Below are positions 1 to 5,172 of a DNA stretch of 5,857 nucleotides, one piece after another. The DNA is from Bacteroidaceae bacterium (GTDB lineage: Bacteria; Bacteroidota; Bacteroidia; Bacteroidales; Barnesiellaceae_A). The translations under genes and the position numbers were made by a program. The notes beneath the pieces were generated by a model that was not told the origin of the DNA, did no database searches, and worked only from the letters and a program-made list of their open reading frames with translations. How positions within the stretch are numbered: the first letter of the stretch is position 1; each line of letters opens with the position of its first letter. The stretch covers positions 1 through 5,857 of the forward strand of contig JAFZDG010000137.1 in the NCBI GenBank assembly GCA_017561285.1. The letters are read 5' to 3'.

Positions 1-41
1 ATTGAACCGAAAGCTTTCCAAAATAAAATGCTTCCGGACAT
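1..41 (-). CDS. 5' end of an unidentified leftward gene (partial)
   Basis: The reverse strand has an ATG at 41-39 followed by 13 open codons (MSGSILFWKAFGS) before the window ends. The call rests mainly on the strong promoter just upstream (68-98) and the short A/T-rich leader of about 20 nt between the predicted transcription start and this ATG. Too little protein is visible to name a family. The gene starts only about 80 bp from the point where ileS sequence begins, which is the spacing expected for a transposase reading inward from the end of an insertion sequence. A gene from an unrelated locus joined by rearrangement or misassembly is equally possible. Confidence 0.5.
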   Translation of the reverse strand, partial: MSGSILFWKAFGS

Positions 42-67
42 TAAATATATAAAAAGTTCACCCACCG

Positions 68-98
68 CAAAGATAATAAATCCTGCTGTAAAGTCAAA
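68..98 (-). promoter_or_regulatory. Bacteroidota-type promoter for the leftward gene
   Basis: Read on the reverse strand, this is TTTG (98-95), a 19-nt spacer, then TATCTTTG (75-68). It matches the known Bacteroidota primary sigma consensus of a -33 TTTG and a -7 TAnnTTTG exactly, at the usual spacing. The predicted start of transcription is near 61, about 20 nt before the ATG at 41. This is the best promoter in the window and is the main reason to place the window in this phylum. Confidence 0.8.
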
Positions 99-108
99 TA
101 CTTTTACA
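87..108. promoter_or_regulatory. Imperfect palindrome over the -33 box (operator-like)
   Basis: TGTAAAGT (87-94) and ACTTTTACA (100-108) are inverted copies, with one extra base in the right arm, around the 5-nt centre CAAAT. The centre contains the -33 element of the leftward promoter, so a protein bound here would block that promoter. That function is inferred from position and symmetry only. Confidence 0.35.
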
Positions 109-122
109 TGCAATTTTATTTT

Positions 123-1607
123 GGTGTAGATCAAACTCGTGGTTGGTTCTACACATTACATGCTATCTCTACAATGGTATTTGACAGCATTTCGTACAAG
201 ACAGTAATTTCAAATGGTCTTGTATTGGATAAAAACGGCAACAAGATGTCGAAACGTCTTGGCAACGCCGTAGATCCTTTTGCAACAATCGAGAAATATG
301 GTTCAGACCCCTTGCGTTGGTATATGATAACCAACTCTTCACCCTGGGACAACCTCAAGTTTGACATTGAGGGAGTTGAAGAGGTGCGCCGTAAATTCTT
401 CGGTACACTCTACAACACCTACTCATTCTTTGCACTCTATGCCAATGTAGATGGTTTTACAGGCACCGAGCCTCAAATACCCGTAGCAGAACGTCCCGAG
501 ATTGACCGTTGGATTATCTCATTGCTCAACTCACTCATCAAAGAGGTTGACGAATATTATGCATCATACGAGCCTACTCGCGCCGGTCGTGCCATTGCCG
601 ACTTTGTAAACGACAACTTGAGCAACTGGTATGTGCGCCTCAACCGCAAACGTTTCTGGGGTGGTGATATGAACCAAGACAAACTTGCAGCATACCAAAC
701 ACTCTATACTTGTCTTGAGACGATTGCACGCCTTATGGCACCCATTGCACCCTTCTATGCCGATCGCCTCTATACCGACCTCACTACCGCTACCGGTACA
801 GATAACCAATCGGTACACTTGAGCCACTTCCCCACTTGCCAAGAGGCTTATGTCAACAATGACTTGGAAGAGTGTATGCGCATTGCACAAGACATTACAT
901 CAATGGTATTGGCACTGCGCCGCAAAGTCAACATCAAGGTGCGTCAACCCCTCTCAACATTGATGATACCCGTTGTTGACGAAACACAACGCCGCCACAT
1001 TGAGGCTATGTGCGATCTTATCCTTGCCGAGGTTAACGTCAAAGAGTTGCAATATGTAGACAATGCAGCCGGCATCTTGGTAAAACGTGTAAAACCCGAT
1101 TTCAAAAAACTCGGCCCGCGCTACGGTAAGATTATGAAACAACTGGCCGCTACCATCGCACAAATGAGCCAAGAAGATATCCTCACATTTGAGAAGAACG
1201 GCTCGTTTACATTCAACATTGATGGTACCGAAGCAACTGTAGAAACAGCCGATGTAGAGATACTCTCGGAAGATATCCCCGGCTGGCTTGTAGCCAACGA
1301 AGGCCGTCTCACCGTTGCTCTCGACATTACAGTAACCGATGAGTTGCGTCGTGAGGGTTACGCTCGCGAGTTGATCAATCGCATTCAAAACATACGTAAA
1401 TCGAATGGTTATGAAATAACCGACAAGATATATGTAACACTTGCTCACCACGAAGAGACTGATGCTGCAATAGCCGAATATGGCGAATATATGGCACGTC
1501 AAATCCTTGCAGAGAGTCTTGTAGTAGATAACTTACAAGAAGGAGCCGATGTTACAGAGCTCGACTTCGACACATTTAAAGTAATGGTTAAGGTGGTAAA
1601 GGCTTAA
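123..1607 (+). CDS. ileS: Isoleucyl-tRNA synthetase, 3' part only
   Basis: IleS charges tRNA-Ile with isoleucine in the cytoplasm. The fragment opens at the class I core motif GVDQTRGWF and then carries the ATP-binding loop as KMSKR (243-257). An anticodon-binding helical domain follows (PEIDRWIISLLN... through NLSNWYVRLNRKRFW), and then the long C-terminal extension usual in Bacteroidota and eukaryote-like IleS. About 495 residues remain, where Bacteroidota IleS is usually above 1,100, so the HIGH motif, most of the Rossmann fold and the editing domain are absent. The frame is open from an ATG at 108, but its codons before 123 (QFYF) do not match the expected IleS residues, and stops lie in frame at 3, 24 and 42. 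I therefore treat 108-122 as joined foreign DNA, not a real start. On its own this fragment could not be active. The gene leads a run into dksA. Confidence 0.93.
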   Translation, partial: GVDQTRGWFYTLHAISTMVFDSISYKTVISNGLVLDKNGNKMSKRLGNAVDPFATIEKYGSDPLRWYMITNSSPWDNLKFDIEGVEEVRRKFFGTLYNTYSFFALYANVDGFTGTEPQIPVAERPEIDRWIISLLNSLIKEVDEYYASYEPTRAGRAIADFVNDNLSNWYVRLNRKRFWGGDMNQDKLAAYQTLYTCLETIARLMAPIAPFYADRLYTDLTTATGTDNQSVHLSHFPTCQEAYVNNDLEECMRIAQDITSMVLALRRKVNIKVRQPLSTLMIPVVDETQRRHIEAMCDLILAEVNVKELQYVDNAAGILVKRVKPDFKKLGPRYGKIMKQLAATIAQMSQEDILTFEKNGSFTFNIDGTEATVETADVEILSEDIPGWLVANEGRLTVALDITVTDELRREGYARELINRIQNIRKSNGYEITDKIYVTLAHHEETDAAIAEYGEYMARQILAESLVVDNLQEGADVTELDFDTFKVMVKVVKA

Positions 1608-1620
1608 AAAGCCTGCCACC
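1592..1620 (+). terminator. Stem-loop across the ileS stop codon
   Basis: GGTGG (1592-1596) pairs with CCACC (1616-1620), and AGGCTT (1600-1605) pairs with AAGCCT (1609-1614) around an AAA loop. Three bases on one side and one on the other are unpaired between the two stems. The TAA stop (1605-1607) lies in the top of the hairpin. No run of T follows, so it may be a weak terminator, an RNA-processing or stability element, or a partial block that lowers dksA relative to ileS. Confidence 0.4.
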
Positions 1621-1678
1621 CGAACTGTTGCTGGTGCAAGTTGTTAAGTAATTAATTTAACCATAAAAACCGAAAACT

Positions 1679-2059
1679 ATGGCTGAGAAAACACGCTATT
1701 CAGATGCCGAACTGGAAGAGTTCCGCGAGGTAATCAATATGAAACTCGCCAAGGCTATGAAAGACTACGAAAGTCTTAAGTCTGCCATTATGAACAATGA
1801 TGGCAACGATGTAACAGATACATCACCTACATTTAAGGTACTTGAAGAGGGTGCCAATACATTATCGAAAGAGGAGGCCGGTCGTCTGGCAGAGCGTCAG
1901 ATGAAGTTTATCCAACACTTGCAAGCCGCACTCATTCGCATCGAAAACAAGACATATGGCATTTGCCGCGAAACCGGCAAGCTCATACCCAAAGAGCGTT
2001 TGATGGCTGTGCCTCATGCAACCCTCAGTGTTGAAGCCAAAAACAAAGGCGTGAAATAA
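1679..2059 (+). CDS. DksA/TraR-family transcription regulator
   Basis: This 126-residue protein has the DksA/TraR layout: an N-terminal helical hairpin (about residues 8-90, rich in Glu and Lys) and a short C-terminal domain beginning TYGICRETGKLIPKERL, then VPHATLSVEAK. DksA family proteins bind in the secondary channel of RNA polymerase and, with ppGpp, retune promoters. In E. coli DksA the C-terminal domain holds four zinc-binding cysteines. Here only Cys96 remains; the other three positions are replaced (for example T-G in place of S-C, and A-K in place of D-C-K). As far as I recall, such degenerate fingers are common in Bacteroidota homologues. Residues 44-50 (DVTDTSP) are at or near the hairpin tip. 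The ATG at 1679 has an A-rich leader without a Shine-Dalgarno, 71 nt after ileS, and no promoter is evident between them, so co-transcription is likely. Confidence 0.9.
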   Translation: MAEKTRYSDAELEEFREVINMKLAKAMKDYESLKSAIMNNDGNDVTDTSPTFKVLEEGANTLSKEEAGRLAERQMKFIQHLQAALIRIENKTYGICRETGKLIPKERLMAVPHATLSVEAKNKGVK

Positions 2060-2075
2060 AAACACTTTAGAAACA

Positions 2076-2124
2076 CAACCACATACTTCCCTGTGTCATC
2101 AAAGATGCAGAGTGTATGTGGTTG
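2076..2124 (+). other. Long hairpin in the dksA-lspA gap
   Basis: CAACCACATAC (2076-2086) and GTATGTGGTTG (2114-2124) form a perfect 11-bp stem. Inside it, CTG (2091-2093) can pair with CAG (2108-2110) and CATC (2097-2100) with GATG (2104-2107) around an AAA loop. The A/T-rich sequence that follows has no T run, so this is not a classic intrinsic terminator. It sits 17 nt after the dksA stop and 43 nt before lspA, where it could stabilise the dksA message, mark a cleavage site or attenuate lspA. Pairing is seen directly; function is inference. Confidence 0.55.
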
Positions 2125-2166
2125 CGATATTATGTAAATTATAAGCGACACATATAACAACAGTCT

Positions 2167-2805
2167 ATGAAGAGATTATCTCGCGGACATTGGGCCACCA
2201 TAATAGTACTGGTGGTACTATTGATAGACCAATGTGTAAAATTTGCTGTAAAAACCAATATGTACATTGGCGAATCTATTGATGTAACAAGTTGGTTTAA
2301 AATAGCTTTTATAGAAAATAACGGAGCTGCATTTGGTATGGAATTGGGTAGCAAGCTATTCCTGTCCATCTTTAGGGTTATAGCATCGGGCGTATTGGGA
2401 TATATATTGTGGCTATTATGTCACCGCCCCCAATATACGATGGGATTTATTGCCTGCGTAGCTCTTATTGAAGCCGGAGCGATAGGCAACATCATAGACT
2501 GTATGTTCTACGGACTCATATTCGACGCTCCTATGCCTCCCGAGGTAGCAACCCTCTTTCCTGCCGGTGGCGGCTATGCACCGTTTTTCTATGGTCGTGT
2601 GGTAGATATGCTCTACTTCCCGCTATTCTCATTCTATTGGCCCGATTGGATGCCATTCGTTGGAGGAGAATACTTTGAGTTCTTCCGCCCCATATTCAAC
2701 ATTGCCGACTCGGCCATTTGCGTGGGTGTAGCAATAATCCTATTGTTCTACAACAAGCAACTCACCACCGACGACAAAAACCCCAAACCCAACACAGAGA
2801 AATAA
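2167..2805 (+). CDS. lspA: Lipoprotein signal peptidase (signal peptidase II)
   Basis: LspA is the inner-membrane aspartyl protease that removes the signal peptide from diacylglyceryl-modified prolipoproteins. The 212-residue product carries the family motifs in order: D21-Q-x-x-K, ENNGAAF (50-56), GNIID (107-111), GRVVD (143-147) and FNIADSAI (177-184). By homology the catalytic pair is Asp147 and Asp181. Hydrophobic segments near 8-24, 63-84, 92-112 and 182-196 give the expected four membrane helices. The catalytic aspartates are 34 residues apart, against 18-19 in E. coli and Pseudomonas, and 118-142 is also an extended, proline- and glycine-rich stretch; both reflect periplasmic loops longer than in proteobacterial LspA. 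The residue after GNIID is Cys instead of the usual Arg. The gene ends in tandem stops (TAATAG), 5 nt before a lipoprotein gene, which suggests translational coupling. The tail (about 198-212) is short and polar. Confidence 0.95.
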   Translation: MKRLSRGHWATIIVLVVLLIDQCVKFAVKTNMYIGESIDVTSWFKIAFIENNGAAFGMELGSKLFLSIFRVIASGVLGYILWLLCHRPQYTMGFIACVALIEAGAIGNIIDCMFYGLIFDAPMPPEVATLFPAGGGYAPFFYGRVVDMLYFPLFSFYWPDWMPFVGGEYFEFFRPIFNIADSAICVGVAIILLFYNKQLTTDDKNPKPNTEK

Positions 2806-2810
2806 TAGTA

Positions 2811-3725
2811 ATGAAACGTTGCAGCCGCATATTGTATATTATAATCGGCCTTGTTCTACTACTTGTCGCATGCAAAAGCCAACCCGACTATGTAATAGAG
2901 GAAGATCGTATGGTAGATATTCTGGTAGATATACACAAGACTGAGGCTGTAATAAACCTCAACTATTCTCAATTCCCCACAGACGAGAAAAAACGCATTG
3001 TTCGAGAGGCGGTATATATGCGTCATAACACTACCAAAGCCGACTTTGACACATCGCTTGTGTGGTATGGCAACCACCTCGATGTATATATGAATGTATA
3101 TGACCGCGTAATTGAAAAGTTGAAAAAAGAAGATGCCGAGCTCAAAGAACTGATTGCACAAGAAAATGCACAGATTCTTACGCTTGCGGGCGATACTGTA
3201 GATATTTGGAAGCAACAAAGATGGCACGTTTTTGATGCAAACAAAGGCGAAAATATTCTCTCATTCACGATAGATACCGATGAAAATTTCAAAGAGAGAG
3301 ATCACTTCACACTACGCTTTCACACCATCAATACACCATCAATCAATAACGATGCTGTGGCCCACATAGCTATACGACACAAAAAACATCTAATACACTA
3401 CAACTACAGCAATGTAAAAGAGGGCTGGAACACCATAAAAGTACAGACCGACTCGATACAAGACCTGAGCGCAGTATATGGCTACGTGGCTATGCCTCCT
3501 CGATACGACAAGCATATTATGTATATCGATAGCATCGAGTTGATACGCATACATCACACTCCCGATATGGAGACCGAATCGTTCCTGGCTATTGATCCTA
3601 CCCAAGAAAAAGACAACGGAAAGGATAAGAACGACGTGGAAATAATAATAAAAGATAAGAAGACGAAAAAGAAAAAAGATAACCCTCTCAAAAAACAAAA
3701 ACCACTTAGACTCGAGGTGGAATAA
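2811..3725 (+). CDS. DUF4296-like lipoprotein
   Basis: The 304-residue product starts with a lipoprotein signal peptide (MKRCSR, hydrophobic 8-20, lipobox LVAC with Cys21), so it should be lipidated and then cleaved by the LspA encoded just upstream. Residues about 25-113 (DYVIEEDRMVDILVDIHKTEAVIN... to the charged helix EKLKKEDAELKEL) resemble the Bacteroidota family DUF4296, whose function is unknown. Residues about 135-250 look like a beta-rich domain (WHVFD, LSFTID, HFTLRFHT, YIDSIELIRI) that I cannot name. Residues 266-299 are very lysine-rich. I chose the ATG at 2811 because it follows the lspA stop by 5 nt and gives an immediate signal peptide; the frame is open back to 2718, inside lspA, but that start would bury the signal peptide. 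Residue +2 is Lys and no acidic export signal follows the cysteine, so surface exposure is not indicated. Confidence 0.85.
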   Translation: MKRCSRILYIIIGLVLLLVACKSQPDYVIEEDRMVDILVDIHKTEAVINLNYSQFPTDEKKRIVREAVYMRHNTTKADFDTSLVWYGNHLDVYMNVYDRVIEKLKKEDAELKELIAQENAQILTLAGDTVDIWKQQRWHVFDANKGENILSFTIDTDENFKERDHFTLRFHTINTPSINNDAVAHIAIRHKKHLIHYNYSNVKEGWNTIKVQTDSIQDLSAVYGYVAMPPRYDKHIMYIDSIELIRIHHTPDMETESFLAIDPTQEKDNGKDKNDVEIIIKDKKTKKKKDNPLKKQKPLRLEVE

Positions 3726-3730
3726 AAGCT

Positions 3731-4114
3731 ATGAAAAAAGGCTTTTTATCGCATTATTGTTGCTGCGGAACTTCTATGCACAAACAAAGTACGATCTTTG
3801 CAAAACGTGGTTTGCTATGCTCTGTAGAGAGATTTATGGGCGAAACGGCCGGTACTACTTTCTACGATGGATTGCTCATTGTTGTTGCACCATCTTTTAC
3901 ACAATACCAAGAAGCTTTTTTGCTGGAATTGCAACAACAACTATCGACAGACACACAACTCACCACTACCGATGCAATACTGCACAACAGTGTGTACTGC
4001 AACCATATAGCATCCATAAACAAAGAGTGCAATATATATGCTATATCAGGCATAGAGTGGTCAACCCTCCGACCAAACACGACTGATGCAATAGAGATAG
4101 AACAGATAGTCTAA
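3731..4114 (+). CDS. Small cysteine-containing hypothetical protein
   Basis: I do not recognise this 127-residue product. It starts 5 nt after the lipoprotein stop, so it looks like the last gene of the run. It has a CCC cluster at residues 10-12 (SHYCCCGTS), single cysteines at 30, 90 and 100, a central hydrophobic strand (GLLIVVAPS, 47-55), a Gln/Leu-rich helix (58-71) and an acidic C-terminus (DAIEIEQIV). There is no signal peptide or membrane helix in this frame, so it is probably cytoplasmic. The frame stays open for the whole space between the lipoprotein and the convergent gene, and its composition is protein-like, which favours a real gene. Against it, the -1 frame over the first 60 bases reads like an exported-protein leader, so a frameshift or a decayed gene cannot be excluded. 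Confidence 0.6.
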   Translation: MKKGFLSHYCCCGTSMHKQSTIFAKRGLLCSVERFMGETAGTTFYDGLLIVVAPSFTQYQEAFLLELQQQLSTDTQLTTTDAILHNSVYCNHIASINKECNIYAISGIEWSTLRPNTTDAIEIEQIV

Positions 4115-4120
4115 AAGCAT

Positions 4121-4891
4121 TTATGGGCGATAGGGTGGATTATTTCCATCCTTTTTTACCTTCACATCGTAGTTATCATCGGTCATTTGCAACAGATTGG
4201 GCGATATGGAAAGATTCTGAGCAGCTTGCTCCTCTTTGGTGGGCATAGCATCGTTTTCGAGCGAGTGTATTATAGCCTTAGCCCGCAACAATCTACGCTC
4301 TTGAACCCAACGTCGGTATGCCTCCAAAGGATCTAAACAGCCTGAATAGACTACTACCCCCGAAGCCGAATTGACAACACTGTGAGCAACCGAAGTCACA
4401 TCACTCACAATAGCAGGCACATACGGAATAGTATATCCTCCTCCTTTATACAGATTCTTGTTAAAATTCTCAAGCATCATACTATAACGAGCCAAATCGG
4501 CCTCCAAACCTGGTATCTTCACTTTGGAAAGATGCAATACCAATACATGCAAAAAAAACTCTGACGGCAGTTCGGGCAGATCATAGAAAAACGAATCGGA
4601 CATATCAGGAGCTGTAAGATAGTCTTCAAGCTTAACAGCCGGAGCAACCTCAAACAACTGACTATCAAACGAAAACTTCGGATAATCGTATTGCGGAATG
4701 GTATGGTCATCGGCCACCACATCTGCTACAGTCGACTGAAATAAAGAATCGGGCAACACAACAGTCTGCGCCTTACACACCATTATACCCAACAACAAAC
4801 ACAACAATATGTATAATCTACAATGCACCCAACAAAAACAGAACTTGTTACACCTATTATATATTATATATCGGGTACAAATATATGGCAT
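4121..4891 (-). CDS. Unrecognised exported protein
   Basis: From the ATG at 4891 the product is 256 residues. Its hydrophobic stretch RLYILLCLLLGIMVC followed by KAQ (about 25-42) is a signal peptide with a cleavage site of the AQ type common in Bacteroidales, so the mature protein should be periplasmic or further out. The mature part begins TVVLPDSLFQS, is acidic and aromatic up to about residue 115, then has amphipathic helices (EFFLHVLVLHLSKVKIPGLEAD), a valine/serine-rich segment (160-183) and a helix rich in Arg (YRRWVQERRLLRAKAIIHS). The C-terminus is polar (DGNNPPYRP). No known family is recognised. The start is uncertain: a TATATTTG box at 4885-4878 lies downstream of this ATG, and if it is the promoter the first usable start is GTG at 4828, giving 235 residues and still a full signal peptide. 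The frame is open up to 5020, but the product from there would have an implausible leader. It converges with the 3731-4114 gene. Confidence 0.7.
   Translation of the reverse strand: MPYICTRYIIYNRCNKFCFCWVHCRLYILLCLLLGIMVCKAQTVVLPDSLFQSTVADVVADDHTIPQYDYPKFSFDSQLFEVAPAVKLEDYLTAPDMSDSFFYDLPELPSEFFLHVLVLHLSKVKIPGLEADLARYSMMLENFNKNLYKGGGYTIPYVPAIVSDVTSVAHSVVNSASGVVVYSGCLDPLEAYRRWVQERRLLRAKAIIHSLENDAMPTKEEQAAQNLSISPNLLQMTDDNYDVKVKKDGNNPPYRP
4878..4885 (-). promoter_or_regulatory. Possible -7 box for the leftward exported-protein gene
   Basis: The reverse strand reads TATATTTG, an exact match to the Bacteroidota -7 consensus TAnnTTTG. No TTTG lies at the ideal 19-nt distance; the nearest T-run (TTTT, 4904-4901) is only 15 nt away. 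Transcription would start near 4871, downstream of the ATG at 4891, and would favour the GTG at 4828 as the start. Confidence 0.35.
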
Positions 4892-4895
4892 ATAT
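4881..4895. repeat. 15-bp palindrome at the start of the exported-protein gene
   Basis: ATATATG and CATATAT are perfect inverted copies around a single G (4888). It overlaps both the ATG at 4891 and the possible -7 box at 4885-4878, which suits an operator, but an A/T-rich region makes chance symmetry fairly likely. Confidence 0.3.
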
Positions 4896-5172
4896 AGCGA
4901 AAAGCCGTAGATATAAATTAAAATTAATAATAATTGATAGATATAGACATATAACCTACCCCAACGGCACATAGCGACCTGGCACAGTAAAAAGTGACAA
5001 ATAGGCATAAAAACTGACATTGACAGGCATATTACGACCTACAAAACTGCCATTCATAGCCATAAATATGGCAAAAAAAATTGGCATAGGTTTTGTCATA
5101 TAATAGTCGAAAGTCACCACAAATGGGACAGACAGAAAATAGAATAGTAAAACAAATAAAAATATAAAAATT
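4892..5172. promoter_or_regulatory. Divergent intergenic region upstream of dnaK
   Basis: This gene-free stretch of about 280 bp separates the leftward exported-protein gene from dnaK. It is A/T-rich and ends in an A-rich dnaK leader with no Shine-Dalgarno, as is usual in this phylum. It contains repeated short words: TGACA at 4995, 5015 and 5021; GGCATA at 5004, 5026 and 5083; CGACCT at 4975 and 5035; plus a 14-bp palindrome at 5059-5072. I found no perfect TAnnTTTG box facing dnaK; TAGGTTTTG at 5087-5095 is one base too long. The dnaK promoter is therefore not assigned. No tRNA or other RNA gene is apparent. Confidence 0.55.
5059..5072. repeat. 14-bp perfect palindrome upstream of dnaK
   Basis: GCCATA (5059-5064) and TATGGC (5067-5072) are exact inverted copies around AA, about 100 bp before the dnaK start. 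A related half (GCCAT) lies at 5049-5053. It has the size and symmetry of a dimeric regulator site, but no known operator is recognised. Confidence 0.4.

Noticed and set aside
108..122. ATG at 108 as a genuine start of a shortened IleS
   Set aside because: Codons before 123 do not match IleS, there is no rightward promoter or leader, and a fragment lacking the HIGH half cannot be a working synthetase.
1..129. Forward reading frame open for 42 codons from the left edge, ending in TAG at 127
   Set aside because: It ends just inside ileS, and its sequence is better explained by the leftward promoter, leader and gene start on the other strand.
954..1502. Long reverse-strand open frame inside ileS, with others at 149-367, 564-890 and 1121-1327
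   Set aside because: All lie antisense to clear ileS coding sequence and have no promoter or recognisable protein.
2718..2810. Upstream extension of the lipoprotein gene into lspA
   Set aside because: It would overlap lspA and bury the lipoprotein signal peptide that begins at 2811.
3757..4086. Alternative frame over the small hypothetical gene, starting at TTG
   Set aside because: Beyond the leader-like start, the sequence is rich in aromatic, Cys, His and Arg residues with no protein-like pattern; the 3731 frame is better. The leader itself is kept as a finding.
4382..4564. Forward open frame of 60 codons inside the leftward exported-protein gene
   Set aside because: It is antisense to a longer frame that has a signal peptide, and it has no promoter or family likeness.
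5081..5104. Sigma-70-like pair TTGGCA and TATAAT upstream of dnaK
   Set aside because: The spacer is only 12 nt, far from 17, and Bacteroidota do not normally use this consensus.
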